A stretch of DNA of 64,000 bases. It comes from an uncultured bacterium. GTDB taxonomy: Bacteria; Bacteroidota; Bacteroidia; Bacteroidales; Bacteroidaceae. Shown piece after piece: positions 15,983 to 26,084 of this stretch. Within the stretch, counting starts at the first letter, position 1, and every line of letters begins with the position of its first letter. The notes under the pieces were generated by a model. The model saw only the letters and a program-made list of their open reading frames with translations, made no database searches and was not told the origin of the DNA. A program made the position numbers and the translations under genes. The stretch is taken from contig CAJMMQ010000011.1 in NCBI GenBank assembly GCA_905214625.1, forward strand, positions 1-64,000. The letters are read 5' to 3'.

Positions 15983-18900
15983 TCATTCTTCGCCCATCAG
16001 TCGTCCGCCTTTGCTCTGATATGTGGCAGCGTCGGCGTTAAACTGCTTCATGAGGCTCTCAGCCCACTTGTTGTCTATCATGTGGGCTATGTCGATGCAA
16101 GAGTTCATGACATAGAGGTGCATCATGCAGTCTTGCTGCGACTGCATAAAGCGGCTTCCGCTGAGCGAGTTGTACCAAACCATATACTGGTGTGCGTTCT
16201 TGAACACTGAGTTGATGGCCTCTTTAGCCTTTGCCTTGTTGCCCAGCAGGGCGTAAGCCTTGGCTATGTCGATACCACCGCTGAGATAGTTCATCGGCAC
16301 GTTGTATGCCGGTATGACTTTCTCTGCATATGCCAGGGCCTTGGCAGCCTTGTCTTTCTTGCCCTCCTGTATCAGGTTGAGCGCAAGCTGCGCAAAGAGA
16401 CGTCTGTGAGTGTAGCACATGCGCATCACAGTTTCGTCGAGATAGACACCCTTCTTGTCAAGACCGCCGAACTTGAAGCGTGTCATGAGGTTGGTGTAAA
16501 CACGTTCTGTGTCGAAGTTCTTCATGCCCGGAGCATTTGTCGTGAACGGTGTGATGCGGTTAGCTAGACCTTCCTGTATGAAGTTGTCGCCAAGGTTCAT
16601 ATAGTTTTCCTGACCAACAGTGATAGCCACGTAGACAGGACGTGTCCAGTTGCACTGTGAAATCATCTCGAGCATCATCAGGTCGCCTTTGTAAAGAGCG
16701 TTCTTGCCTTTGAGCGAGATGATCATCTGATCAGGTATAGAGTCGCTCGCCATCATCATGCCGCTCTTTCTTACTGCCTCTTTGTCAATGGTCAGATACA
16801 GCGTGTCGGTAGGTATGACGTGCATGTCGTCCTTGCCGTCGCGTACCCAATGCTTGAGGACGTTCTTTACTTCAAACGGATTGTCGCCCAATGTGGCCTT
16901 TGCCTCTTTCGGGTTAGTCTTATAGAAGTCGAGAATCTGCTGCTTCAGTTCGGGTACAACCTCAACATACTCGTTGGTGCCTGAGCAGTAGTCGAGTCGC
17001 GGCCATGTGATAGGCACTGAAGGAGAGTTGTAAGCCTGGCGGCACATCTGATCGATATACCAGTCGGTCTGCAGATAGCTCAGGTTGCAGACGCGTGCGT
17101 CTGTCCTTGCTCCCTCAACTTCCTGATTATACCAGAGCGGGAATGTGTCGTTGTCTCCGTTTGTGAATATAATCGGGTTGCCCTTGTCCTGCATTGACAT
17201 CAGATAGTTCTGTCCGAAGTCGCGGCATGTGTAGCGTCCGCTGCGGTCGTGGTCGTCCCATGTCTGGCTTGCCATCTGTATAGGAACGAGCAGGCAGAGG
17301 ATAGACACTATTGCAGACACGGCAGTGCCGTTGATGTTGAGTCGCTTCAGAAGATCGATGATGGCTGCAACGCCAATACCGCACCAGATGGCAAAAGCAT
17401 AGAACGAGCCTGCATACGCATAGTCGCGCTCACGCGGCTGCATAGGTGTCTGGTTAAGATATATGACGATGGCCAGACCTGTCATGAAGAACAGGAAGAA
17501 CACTACCCAGAACTGGCGTATGCCACGCTGTCCGCGGTAAGCCTGCCAGAACAGACCGATGAGACCGAGCAGCAGCGGCAGACAATAGAACACGTTGTGT
17601 CCCTTGTTGTCCTTCAGGTCATCAGGCAGCTTGCTCTGGTCGCCCAGACGCCAGTTGTCGAAGAACGGAATACCAGAAATCCAGTTGCCGTGCTCAAGTT
17701 CGCCGTTGCCCTGAATGTCGTTCTGACGTCCGGCAAAGTTCCACATGAAGTAGCGCCAGTACATGAAGTTGCACTGATAAGACAGGAAGAAGCGTATGTT
17801 CTCCATCTGTGTAGGCATCTTCACGGTTATAGGCTCGCCGCAGCGGTCGTAAGGTACCTGTGTGCCGTCAACTCCGCCCATCCAACTCTCGTATGCACCA
17901 GCGTGTGCGGCATCCCACATACGCGGGAACACCATGTTCTGTGCGTAGATGTAGTCGGTTTTATAGCGAACTATGAAGTAAGAGTCTTTTTCATCGGCAG
18001 AAGCTTTCTCCTTGCGCTGATATATAGGTGCGCCCTGCTTCATGCGCGGCTTGCAGTATTCTCCGTCGCGGTCAAACTGCACTTGAGAGGTGTAAGCCTG
18101 TCCGAAAAGCAGCGGGCTGTCGCCATACTGGTCGCGGCTGAGGTAGCTTCCCAGCGTGAAGATGTCCTCGGGAGAGTTCTGGTCCATAGGCGGGTTGGCC
18201 GAAGACCTGATGACGATGAGGGCATAGCTTGAATATCCGATCATAAGCATAAGCATGCAGAGCAGAGCTGTGTGCTTGATGCGTGAGCTTACGAGCAGCT
18301 CCTTGCCGCGCTTCCATTTGAGTACGAACCACAGGGCAGCAAGAACTATTACGCCGATGATGAAGGCAGATATGCCGAAACCGTAGAACGGCACGCCGAG
18401 CATGGCAACAGAGAGCAGGAACGAAATGTTCTCGCGCTTCTGGTTCTTGTTGTTGTAGCTCTCATAGATAGCCCATATGACGATGGCCACGAGCAGTATG
18501 ATGTAGATAATCTCGCCGGTGTTGAACGGGCAGCCCAGCACGTTGACAAAGAACAGCTCGAACCATCCGCCAACCTTGATGATGCCCGGAACCACGCCGT
18601 AGAGGATGGCTGCAACAAGCACAAACGATATGAAGAGGGCTATGAGAGAACCCTTGAGGTTGGCATTGGGGAACTTGCGGTAATAGAACACCAGGATAAT
18701 GGCCGGAAGACAAAGGAGGTTGAGCAGGTGGACACCGATGCTCAGTCCGGTCATGTAGGTGATAAGCACCAGCCAGCGGTCGCTGTGAGGCTCGTCGGCA
18801 TGGTCTTCCCATTTTAATATGAGCCAGAACACAATGGCCGTGAACGCTGAAGAGTAGGCATAAACCTCACCCTCAACGGCACTGAACCAGAATGTGTCGC

Positions 18901-19300
18901 TGAATGTATATATCAATGCTCCCACAAGACCGCTGGCTTCAATGGCAATGAGCTTGCCTGTTGTCAGCTGGCTCCAGTCTTTCAGAATAAGTTTGCGTGT
19001 CAAGTGTGTTATGGTCCAGAAGAGGAACATAATACATGTTGCGCTGAGAAGTGCGCTCATAGTGTTCACCATGAGGGCCACTTGCGACGGGTCGCTGGCA
19101 AACTGAGAGAACAGATTGGCTGTGAGCATGAAGAAAGGTGCACCGGGCGGGTGACCGATTTCTAACTTATACCCTGTTGTAATAAACTCCGGACAGTCCC
19201 AGAAACTGGCTGTCGGCTCAATGGTGCTACAATATACGAAGGCTGCAATAAAAAAAGCTAACCAGCCTAGAATATTGTCCACTAATTTAAATTGTTTCAT
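15983..19300 (-). CDS. DUF2723 membrane protein (protein O-mannosyltransferase-like, GT117)
   Basis: This 1105-residue protein starts at the ATG at 19300 (MKQFKLVDNILGW); the upstream ATG frame at 19336 adds residues unlike the family. The N-terminal half is a multi-spanning DUF2723 domain with the conserved TASFWDCPEFITTGYKLEIG (about 30-49) and GHPPGAPFF, resembling the acidic motif of GT-C glycosyltransferases. The C-terminal half (about 560-1105) is extracytoplasmic and ends in helical TPR-like repeats (AKALAYAEKVIPAY, AYALLGNKAKAKEAINSVF). Bacteroidetes members are proposed to O-glycosylate proteins. A consensus promoter lies just upstream (19348-19378). The target glycoproteins are unknown. 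Confidence 0.9.
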   Translation of the reverse strand: MKQFKLVDNILGWLAFFIAAFVYCSTIEPTASFWDCPEFITTGYKLEIGHPPGAPFFMLTANLFSQFASDPSQVALMVNTMSALLSATCIMFLFWTITHLTRKLILKDWSQLTTGKLIAIEASGLVGALIYTFSDTFWFSAVEGEVYAYSSAFTAIVFWLILKWEDHADEPHSDRWLVLITYMTGLSIGVHLLNLLCLPAIILVFYYRKFPNANLKGSLIALFISFVLVAAILYGVVPGIIKVGGWFELFFVNVLGCPFNTGEIIYIILLVAIVIWAIYESYNNKNQKRENISFLLSVAMLGVPFYGFGISAFIIGVIVLAALWFVLKWKRGKELLVSSRIKHTALLCMLMLMIGYSSYALIVIRSSANPPMDQNSPEDIFTLGSYLSRDQYGDSPLLFGQAYTSQVQFDRDGEYCKPRMKQGAPIYQRKEKASADEKDSYFIVRYKTDYIYAQNMVFPRMWDAAHAGAYESWMGGVDGTQVPYDRCGEPITVKMPTQMENIRFFLSYQCNFMYWRYFMWNFAGRQNDIQGNGELEHGNWISGIPFFDNWRLGDQSKLPDDLKDNKGHNVFYCLPLLLGLIGLFWQAYRGQRGIRQFWVVFFLFFMTGLAIVIYLNQTPMQPRERDYAYAGSFYAFAIWCGIGVAAIIDLLKRLNINGTAVSAIVSILCLLVPIQMASQTWDDHDRSGRYTCRDFGQNYLMSMQDKGNPIIFTNGDNDTFPLWYNQEVEGARTDARVCNLSYLQTDWYIDQMCRQAYNSPSVPITWPRLDYCSGTNEYVEVVPELKQQILDFYKTNPKEAKATLGDNPFEVKNVLKHWVRDGKDDMHVIPTDTLYLTIDKEAVRKSGMMMASDSIPDQMIISLKGKNALYKGDLMMLEMISQCNWTRPVYVAITVGQENYMNLGDNFIQEGLANRITPFTTNAPGMKNFDTERVYTNLMTRFKFGGLDKKGVYLDETVMRMCYTHRRLFAQLALNLIQEGKKDKAAKALAYAEKVIPAYNVPMNYLSGGIDIAKAYALLGNKAKAKEAINSVFKNAHQYMVWYNSLSGSRFMQSQQDCMMHLYVMNSCIDIAHMIDNKWAESLMKQFNADAATYQSKGGRLMGEE

Positions 19301-19347
19301 TGAATATAACTGTTTTTTATGAATTTCAATTTTCAATAAAATACGTG

Positions 19348-19378
19348 CAAAGATAATGTAAATCAGAGATAAAACAAA
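19348..19378 (-). promoter_or_regulatory. Promoter of the DUF2723 gene
   Basis: On the minus strand TTTG (19378-19375), 19 bases, TATCTTTG (19355-19348): a perfect Bacteroidetes consensus. It lies 48 bases before the chosen ATG at 19300, leaving a leader of about 40 nt, which supports that start over the one at 19336. Confidence 0.75.
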
Positions 19379-19558
19379 ATAAATTAATTTGTTTTAATAT
19401 TATCTTGAGTTTGTGTAACTGCCTAAGACTGAACTCGTTGTAATTGTTTTGTCTTTTATTACTTATCGTTCCTGTTTTTATATGCTTGGCCTTAATTTGA
19501 TATAGATAGATGTAACCTGTTGTTGCTCAACGTGTTATCCTTTAATGGATAGTTATGC

Positions 19559-20011
19559 CTATACGAATATCTCAACACCATAGATAATCAGGGCGTAGCG
19601 TAAGAATTTTCCGATGATAATGCTGATAACTGTGATTAATACATTTGAGCGCATCAGTCCCAATACTATCGTTATGCCTTCTCCTATAACCGGCAGAAAA
19701 GAGAAGAAACCCATCCATGCGCCACGGCCGGCCATGAACCGTTTGGCCCTGTCGAGTTCTTTTTTGTTTACATGCAGGTATTTTTCTATCCAGTCGATGC
19801 GTCCGAGCATTCCGATGCCGTAGTTGAGCATGCTTCCAAGGGCATTGCCGATGGTGCCGTAAATAACGAGCGACCAAGGGTCGAGGCCGGCAGCCAGCAG
19901 AGCCAGCATAACCACTTCGCTGCTTAAAGGAAATATGCTGCCTGCAAGGAATGCAGATATCAGCATTCCTACGTATCCGTAGTTGGTGAGAATTTCTATC
20001 AGGGAATCCAT
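19559..20011 (-). CDS. YqaA/DedA-like (SNARE-associated, VTT) membrane protein
   Basis: This 150-residue inner-membrane protein has about four membrane segments and the VTT/DedA signature: an initial helix with GYVGMLISAFLAGSIFPLSSE (about 12-32), then GNALGSMLNYGIG (about 55-67) and FFSFLPVIGEGITIVLGLMR (about 101-120). DedA-family proteins act in lipid flipping and membrane homeostasis; YqaA is the short subfamily. Its start overlaps the preceding membrane-protein gene by 13 bases. The family is secure, the specific function is not. Confidence 0.88.
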   Translation of the reverse strand: MDSLIEILTNYGYVGMLISAFLAGSIFPLSSEVVMLALLAAGLDPWSLVIYGTIGNALGSMLNYGIGMLGRIDWIEKYLHVNKKELDRAKRFMAGRGAWMGFFSFLPVIGEGITIVLGLMRSNVLITVISIIIGKFLRYALIIYGVEIFV

Positions 20012-20925
20012 AAATTATAAACAGTTAGTCCTATTGTGCATGCTGCAATGCAGCAAAATGTTATGTTAGTTATCTTGGTGTTTGTAAGTGCTATGAAGTG
20101 TGCTGCCAGAACACTTGAATTTATTATCATCATGCTCAAAAGCGGATTTATGTGCTGAGGCTGCAGCAGAATGAAAATAAATGTGAGAGTATTCATTGTA
20201 ATGAAAATCTCATAAATCATTCTTGTCCTTATTTTGTCTTTATAACTGTTGCGCAGAAAATGTAATGAGCCGATAATCGCAATGACGGTGATATAGGCAA
20301 ATGTTATAATAATGTGGTAATTGCTGAAATCGTATTGGAACAAAGGCTCAAATTGGGCTATCGACTTTACGTGAGCCAACAGCAGGTCGGCATTTCCGTT
20401 GAATATGAAATAGCCAGCAAGAAACCAATAGGGGGCTGTTATTCCTATTAGCGATGCTAAAAGTGAACGCATGCTGAACGACATCAGCTTGGCCTTCATC
20501 ATTATCCAGAGGAACGGAACGAAATACAAAATCTGAATGAAGAAGACACTGGCTATGCCTATGAAGAAAAAGGCATAAAACACCAGTCCTTGTGAATGTT
20601 TGTTTTGATAGCATTTGAACAAAACAAGATAAGCTGCAATCATGCAAAATTGCACTACCCATACGTCTGTTGAGTTGAAAAGAAATGCGGCCATGAGAGT
20701 GATCATCATGAATGAGCACGATACCATGCGACTGTAAATCCTTATGAGTGAGTTGCTGTTGTTGAGCTCAACCATAAGATATGCAGAAAGGCCGAACAGC
20801 AAGAGTTGTATGTAAAGCCGGTTTTCAATAAGTCCGCCTGCCAGCCATACAGCTACAGAATATATTGCCGTTATTGGCAGAGAAAAGCGGCTTTCGGCTA
20901 TTTTGTTCTGTAATCTTTTTACCAC
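19999..20925 (-). CDS. Polytopic membrane protein of unknown function
   Basis: This 308-residue protein has about nine hydrophobic segments with short loops. No conserved active-site motif was recognised. It begins with a GTG codon at 20925 (MVKRLQNKIAESRFS); no better ATG is near. The gene lies 124 bases downstream of purD, beyond a strong hairpin at 20993-21018, and its end overlaps yqaA by 13 bases. Bacteroidetes proteins of similar size and topology are often annotated as DUF-family membrane proteins near purD, but I cannot assign one. AT-rich and low in charged residues. Confidence 0.72.
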   Translation of the reverse strand: MVKRLQNKIAESRFSLPITAIYSVAVWLAGGLIENRLYIQLLLFGLSAYLMVELNNSNSLIRIYSRMVSCSFMMITLMAAFLFNSTDVWVVQFCMIAAYLVLFKCYQNKHSQGLVFYAFFFIGIASVFFIQILYFVPFLWIMMKAKLMSFSMRSLLASLIGITAPYWFLAGYFIFNGNADLLLAHVKSIAQFEPLFQYDFSNYHIIITFAYITVIAIIGSLHFLRNSYKDKIRTRMIYEIFITMNTLTFIFILLQPQHINPLLSMMIINSSVLAAHFIALTNTKITNITFCCIAACTIGLTVYNLWIP

Positions 20926-20992
20926 GTCGGGAAATCTTATGTATATTTAGGAAATAAAAAATATGTGTTTAAACGCAACACATTTTTAGAGG

Positions 20993-21018
20993 AACGTTCC
21001 CGCCACGGCGGGAACGTT
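20993..21018 (-). terminator. GC-rich hairpin after purD
   Basis: AACGTTCCCGCC (20993-21004) and GGCGGGAACGTT (21007-21018) form a perfect 12-bp inverted repeat whose innermost pairs would open into the loop. It lies 31 bases past the purD stop. The T-tract is weak on both strands, so it may be a partial terminator or mRNA-stabilising hairpin. Confidence 0.6.
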
Positions 21019-21048
21019 GGTGATTTATTCTGTTTGTTTATTTTTAGC

Positions 21049-22317
21049 TTAGAGGTCTTGACCTATGTCGCTGCGGAAGTATTTATCCTTAAACTGTATC
21101 TTTTGTGCTTCCTCAAACGATTTTTTCAAGGCTTCTTCCTTGTCTTTTCCGTAAGAGCTTACTGCTATCACGCGTCCGCCAGCCGTAACGATGTTGCCGT
21201 CTTTTATGGCTGTTCCGGAGTGGAACACTATGCTGCCCTCAACGTCGTTGATGCCGCTGATGGTGTAGCCCTTGGCATATTTTTCGGGATATCCGCCGCT
21301 TACAAGCATTACGCATACGGCTGCGCGCTCGTCGAATTCAATTTCACGCTTGTCGAGATCGCCGTTGGCCACGCCTTCAAAGAGGTCAACGATGTCGCTC
21401 TTAAGGCGAAGCATCACGCTTTCTGTCTCTGGGTCGCCCATGCGGCAGTTGTATTCTATAACCATCGGGTCGCCGTTGACGTTGATAAGACCGAAGAAGA
21501 TAAAGCCTTTGTAGTCGATGCCCTCAGCTGCAAGTCCGTCTACTGTCGGGCGGATGATGCGGTCTTCAACCTTCTGCATCCATTCTTTAGTGGCGAACGG
21601 CACCGGCGTAACGCTGCCCATTCCGCCTGTGTTGAGGCCCGTGTCGTGTTCGCCTATGCGCTTGTAGTCTTTTGCCTCAGGCAGAATCTTATAGTTCTTG
21701 CCGTCTGTCAGTACAAACACAGAACACTCGATACCGCTAAGGAATTCTTCGATTACAACATTTGCCGATGCGTTGCCGAACATTCCGTCAAGCATTTCCT
21801 TGAATTCTTTCTTGGCTTCTTCGAGTGTCGGAACAATAAGAACTCCCTTTCCGGCACACAGGCCGTCGGCCTTTAGAACATAAGGAGGCTGGAGCGTTTC
21901 GAGAAACTTCAGTCCTTCCTCAATATTTGTGCCGTTGAAAGTCTGATATTTTGCTGTCGGTATGTTGTGGCGCTGCATGAATCCCTTGGCAAAATCTTTT
22001 GAGCCTTCAAGCACTGCGCCCTGCTTTGACGGACCGATTACGGGGATGTCGGCTGTGCGTGCATCATTCTTGAATTCATCGTAGATGCCTTTAACCAGCG
22101 GGTCTTCCGGTCCTACAACTACCATGTTGATGCCATTCTCTACGGCAAAGTCCTTCAGTGAACTGAAGTCGTCAGCCTTTATGTCTACATTCTCGCCTAC
22201 ATTGACTGTGCCGGCATTGCCCGGAGCAATATATAGTTTCTCAACTTTGTTGCTTTGAGCTATTTTCCATGCCAGAGCATGTTCGCGGCCGCCTCCGCCC
22301 AATAATAATATCTTCAT
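21049..22317 (-). CDS. purD: Phosphoribosylamine-glycine ligase
   Basis: PurD joins 5-phosphoribosylamine to glycine with ATP, the second step of purine synthesis, in the cytosol. The 422-residue length is standard. Visible motifs are the N-terminal [17 protein letters not shown] (about 3-19), the ATP-grasp segments [15 protein letters not shown] (about 146-160), and [19 protein letters not shown] (about 273-291), with [12 protein letters not shown] as the metal-binding signature. It lies 24 bases downstream of the DPP-IV peptidase gene. Confidence 0.97.
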   Translation of the reverse strand: MKILLLGGGGREHALAWKIAQSNKVEKLYIAPGNAGTVNVGENVDIKADDFSSLKDFAVENGINMVVVGPEDPLVKGIYDEFKNDARTADIPVIGPSKQGAVLEGSKDFAKGFMQRHNIPTAKYQTFNGTNIEEGLKFLETLQPPYVLKADGLCAGKGVLIVPTLEEAKKEFKEMLDGMFGNASANVVIEEFLSGIECSVFVLTDGKNYKILPEAKDYKRIGEHDTGLNTGGMGSVTPVPFATKEWMQKVEDRIIRPTVDGLAAEGIDYKGFIFFGLINVNGDPMVIEYNCRMGDPETESVMLRLKSDIVDLFEGVANGDLDKREIEFDERAAVCVMLVSGGYPEKYAKGYTISGINDVEGSIVFHSGTAIKDGNIVTAGGRVIAVSSYGKDKEEALKKSFEEAQKIQFKDKYFRSDIGQDL

Positions 22318-22341
22318 AATATGATAAGATTTTTATTGTTT

Positions 22342-24540
22342 TTACTTTAAGTAATCCTCAAAATATTGCGTAATTCTTTCGTGCAGATGCACGCTTTGGT
22401 GTCCCATCATGTTGTGTCCTTCGCCCGGATATACAAAGAAGTCGGGCTGAGTGCCTGCCTCTATGCAAGCCTTTAAGAATGAGATTGCGTGCTGAGGAAC
22501 AACTGTCGGGTCGACCGTACCGATTATTATCTGCAGTTTGCCTTTCAGGTTCTTTGCCTTGTTTATCAGGCTTGTTTCTGCGTAACCCTCAGGATTGGCC
22601 TGCGGTGTGTCCATATAACGCTCTCCGTACATAACTTCGTACCATTTCCAGTCGATTACCGGACCACCGGCAACGCCTACTTTGAACACGTCGGGATAGG
22701 TGGTCATGAGCGATGTTGTCATAAATCCGCCGAAGCTCCAGCCGTGAACACCCATGCGTGTGGTGTCTACATAGGCAAGACTCTTCAGATATTCAACACC
22801 TTTGAGCTGGTCTTTCATCTCCTCAACGCCAAGGTGGCGGAATGTAGCCTGCTCAAAGTCGCGCCCACGGTCGCATGAACCTCTGTTGTCGAGAATGAAG
22901 AGAAGATAGCCTTTCTGAGCCATATATGTTTCCCAACCGCGGCTTGCATAGTTCCATCTTGCTTCCACATTGCGTATGCCTGGGCCGCCATAAACGTAAA
23001 CAACAGTAGGATATTTCTTGTTAGGGTCAAAGTCTACCGGTTTTACCATTCTGTAATACAGGTCTGTTGTGCCGTCGGCAGCCTTGATAGTTCCACAAGA
23101 GTATTCGGGCACATTATATCCTTTCCAAGGGTCGGCAGCTGTAAAATAGTTGATGTTTTTAGCGTCGCCTGTGCTTACAATGTTTATCTTACGAGGAACC
23201 GTTGGTTCGCTGTAGTTGTCATAAAGATATTTTCCCGTGCTTGACAAAATCATGTTGCAATGTCCGCCTGCACCACGTGTTGATGCGTGGAAACCTTTAC
23301 CGTTGTCCAAGAGAGTGCGCTTGCCGGTCTCTATGTTAACCATGTAAAGGTTGTTTTGGATAGGGCTACATTCTGTTGAAAGTATGATGGCGCTTTTCTT
23401 CGACTTGTTGAAGCCGACAAGTTCCAGTACAATCCATTTGCCGCTTGTTATCTGCTTAAGCTGTTCGCCTTTCGTGTTGAACAGATACAGATGATTGTAG
23501 CCGTCTTTCTCACTTTGCATTATGAACTTGCTGTCGTCCCATGGCAAGAATGTTATTGGCGTCATTGGATGAACATATTTGTCGTTATGTTCCTTATAGA
23601 GAGTTTCGAGCTTGTCGCCGGTTGTTGCGTCGTAGCTTACCAGCTCCATGTCGGTCTGGTCGCGGTTTAGCTCTATCATGTAAACCTTTTTACAGTCGGG
23701 ACTCCATGCCACGTTTGTAAAATAGCGGTCGGTAGGGTCGCCGGCTTTAAGATATACAGTTTTTCCTGTCTTCAGGTTATACACGCCCACGGTAACCTTA
23801 TGGCTCGTTTCGCCCGCCATAGGATATTTTATTGGTGTTTCGGTGGCTATGCGTGTGTCGATGTTTACGAGCGGATAATCGGTAACCATGCTCTGGTCCA
23901 TGCGGTAGAAAGCCAGACTTTGTCCGTCGGGGCTCCAGAACGTACCTTTGTATATGCCGAATTCATCGCGGTGTACGCTTTGTCCGTAAACAATATCACT
24001 GCTTCCGTCGGTTGTCAGCTGAGTTGTCTTTCCGTCGCCGTCGGTAACAAACAGGTTGTCATTCTTTACAAAGGCAACAGCTCTTGATGCCGCGTTCCAT
24101 TCTGAGTTGGTCTCGCCTTCGCTGCTCTGGCGCCATACAACTTTCTTCGACTTAAAGTCGATGAGCATGCGTTCCTTCTTTCCGTTAACCAGAACAAGCG
24201 ACTTTTCGGGATAGGGGAACGAAGCGTAAAACAGGTGATAAATCTTGTTGCTGTCGTTTGTTCCGGCCCATTTGTTAATATCTTCCACTGTAAACAGCAC
24301 GGTTTCCTTGCCGTTCTGCCTGTTTACCAGACTACATTCGTCTGTATTTGTTTTGACAAGTTGGTCGCCCCACCACGTAAGATACCTGTTTTTAGGCACC
24401 ATGTTATGGTAGTTGTTGCCGCCGAAGTTAAGGTCTTCAAGCGTAAACTGTTTCTGGGCATCTACAGCTGTCGTTGTTAGCATCATCAGTAATGAAAATA
24501 AACCCAATTTGGCTAAAGCCGCAATATTCTTATGTTTCAT
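22342..24540 (-). CDS. Dipeptidyl peptidase IV (S9 family serine peptidase)
   Basis: This 732-residue exported enzyme (ATG at 24540, MKHKNIAALAKLG; a TTG two codons upstream is unlikely) has a signal peptide ending near VDAQ. An N-terminal eight-bladed beta-propeller (about 50-460) is followed by a C-terminal alpha/beta hydrolase (about 480-732). The catalytic serine lies in HGWSFGGFM, the Asp in GTVDPTVVPQHA and the His in YPGEGHNMMG. DPP-IV releases X-Pro dipeptides from peptides in the periplasm and is common in protein-degrading Prevotella and Porphyromonas. It is 2 bases downstream of the RlmL-like gene, so co-transcribed. Confidence 0.95.
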   Translation of the reverse strand: MKHKNIAALAKLGLFSLLMMLTTTAVDAQKQFTLEDLNFGGNNYHNMVPKNRYLTWWGDQLVKTNTDECSLVNRQNGKETVLFTVEDINKWAGTNDSNKIYHLFYASFPYPEKSLVLVNGKKERMLIDFKSKKVVWRQSSEGETNSEWNAASRAVAFVKNDNLFVTDGDGKTTQLTTDGSSDIVYGQSVHRDEFGIYKGTFWSPDGQSLAFYRMDQSMVTDYPLVNIDTRIATETPIKYPMAGETSHKVTVGVYNLKTGKTVYLKAGDPTDRYFTNVAWSPDCKKVYMIELNRDQTDMELVSYDATTGDKLETLYKEHNDKYVHPMTPITFLPWDDSKFIMQSEKDGYNHLYLFNTKGEQLKQITSGKWIVLELVGFNKSKKSAIILSTECSPIQNNLYMVNIETGKRTLLDNGKGFHASTRGAGGHCNMILSSTGKYLYDNYSEPTVPRKINIVSTGDAKNINYFTAADPWKGYNVPEYSCGTIKAADGTTDLYYRMVKPVDFDPNKKYPTVVYVYGGPGIRNVEARWNYASRGWETYMAQKGYLLFILDNRGSCDRGRDFEQATFRHLGVEEMKDQLKGVEYLKSLAYVDTTRMGVHGWSFGGFMTTSLMTTYPDVFKVGVAGGPVIDWKWYEVMYGERYMDTPQANPEGYAETSLINKAKNLKGKLQIIIGTVDPTVVPQHAISFLKACIEAGTQPDFFVYPGEGHNMMGHQSVHLHERITQYFEDYLK

Positions 24541-24542
24541 AA

Positions 24543-26039
24543 TCAAAACGTTTTACGGTGATCGCGTTTGCCTTTGTTGTCTTTATAGCCTTTTCCGCCT
24601 TTACGTCCGCCTCTGTCGCCGTTGTCGTCGAAGTTGCGGCCCTTGCGTTTGTCGTAGCCAAAATCCTTGTGGTCGTCAAAGTCTCTGCGTTCGCGTCCGC
24701 CTTTTCTGCGTTCGCGTCCGTTGTCGCTGCTGTCTTTAAACGAAATCTTGTGGAATTTGAATGTGCGGATGTCGCCTTCCTCGTTGTCTTCCTCCTCGTC
24801 AATACGTTTCTTGAACTCGCGGTTCTTCTTGAAACGGTGCTTGTCGGCCATGGCTCGTTTCTCTTCTTCGGTTTTGAGGATATTGCCCTCACTTCTGAAG
24901 TCTTTCAGTTTTCCGTCGAATATCTGGTATTTACGGAACTCGCACTCAAGAGAGCCATTGTAAAGAGGTATTTTTATCGACGGTTTCAGTCCGATTTGGT
25001 CGAAACACTCTTCACGGTAGCTGAGCACCCATGCGTCGTTTTCCTTAAATTGGTGTTTCAATATTTCGCCTATTGTGCGGTAAGTACCCAGCAGATCGGG
25101 TGTCGATATTCTTTCTCCGTAAGGCGGGTTAGTAACCATTATAGCCTTTTCGGCAGGCTGCTTAAAGTTCTTTATGTCAGCTTGTTCTATGGTTATACAC
25201 TTTGTCATGCCGGCAGCTTTGACGTTTAGACGCGCCTTTGTAACGGCTGCAAGGTCGATGTCATAGCCATATATGTGGTGATTAAATTCGCGTTCGTTAG
25301 AGTCGTCGTTATATATGCGGTCGAACAAGTCTTTGTCAAAGTCGGCCCATTTCTCAAAAGCATATTCTTTTCTGAACAGACCGGGAGCCATATTGTGGGC
25401 TATGAGTGCTGCTTCAATAGGCAGTGTGCCGGAGCCGCACATTGGGTCGATAAAGTCTGTTTCGCCTCTCCAACCCGTCATCAGAATCATTCCGGCAGCG
25501 AGAACCTCGTTAAGTGGAGCCTCGACAGATTCCTGTCTGTATCCTCTTCTGTGAAGACTTTCGCCACTCGAGTCGAGCGACAGCGTACACTGGTCTTCGG
25601 CTATGTGCATGTTCAGACGGATGTCAGGGTTGGCCACTGATATGTTGGGACGCTTTCCGAATTTCTCGCGGAACTGGTCTACTATGGCATCCTTCACTTT
25701 GTAAGATACGAATTTTGAATGTCTGAATTCTTCAGAGAATACAACCGAGTCAACGGAGAAACTCTTCTTTAGGTCAAGATACTGGGTCCAGTCTATTTTC
25801 TTTATTTCGTCGTACACCTTGTCTGCCGTGTCAGCCTTAAAGTGTGCTATAGGTTTTAATATTCTTATTGCCGTGTGCAACTGAAAGTTAGCCCGGTACA
25901 TCATTTCCTTGTCACCGGTGAACGACACCATGCGTCGTCCTGTCTGCACATTGTTAGCTCCAAGCTCTGTCAGCTCTTGTGCCAAAACGGGCTCCAGGCC
26001 CATGAATGTTTTGGCGATGAGTTCAAATTCTTGTTCCAT
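24543..26039 (-). CDS. THUMP-domain class I SAM rRNA methyltransferase (RlmL-like)
   Basis: This 498-residue protein has an N-terminal THUMP RNA-binding domain (about 5-155), a Rossmann methyltransferase domain with FIDPMCGSGTLPIEAALIA (about 197-215), and the catalytic NPPYGER motif (about 304-310). These match the N-terminal half of RlmKL, which makes m2G2445 in 23S rRNA. After residue 395 comes a long, highly charged tail rich in Arg, Gly, Asp and Lys (RRKGGRERRDF, GDRGGRKGGKG), absent from enterobacterial enzymes and probably an RNA-binding disordered region. It follows serine acetyltransferase by 45 bases. Confidence 0.92.
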   Translation of the reverse strand: MEQEFELIAKTFMGLEPVLAQELTELGANNVQTGRRMVSFTGDKEMMYRANFQLHTAIRILKPIAHFKADTADKVYDEIKKIDWTQYLDLKKSFSVDSVVFSEEFRHSKFVSYKVKDAIVDQFREKFGKRPNISVANPDIRLNMHIAEDQCTLSLDSSGESLHRRGYRQESVEAPLNEVLAAGMILMTGWRGETDFIDPMCGSGTLPIEAALIAHNMAPGLFRKEYAFEKWADFDKDLFDRIYNDDSNEREFNHHIYGYDIDLAAVTKARLNVKAAGMTKCITIEQADIKNFKQPAEKAIMVTNPPYGERISTPDLLGTYRTIGEILKHQFKENDAWVLSYREECFDQIGLKPSIKIPLYNGSLECEFRKYQIFDGKLKDFRSEGNILKTEEEKRAMADKHRFKKNREFKKRIDEEEDNEEGDIRTFKFHKISFKDSSDNGRERRKGGRERRDFDDHKDFGYDKRKGRNFDDNGDRGGRKGGKGYKDNKGKRDHRKTF

Positions 26040-26084
26040 TATAAAGGTTTTTCTTTGTTATTTAGCGAGTGGTTGCTTATTGGG

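Noticed and set aside
17249..18232. 327-codon plus-strand frame antisense to the DUF2723 gene
   Set aside because: The minus-strand gene has clear DUF2723 motifs. The antisense frame has no domain, and long antisense frames are common in GC-balanced genes.
20965..21876. 303-codon plus-strand frame antisense to purD
   Set aside because: purD on the minus strand has unambiguous motifs; the antisense frame has none and crosses the purD hairpin region.
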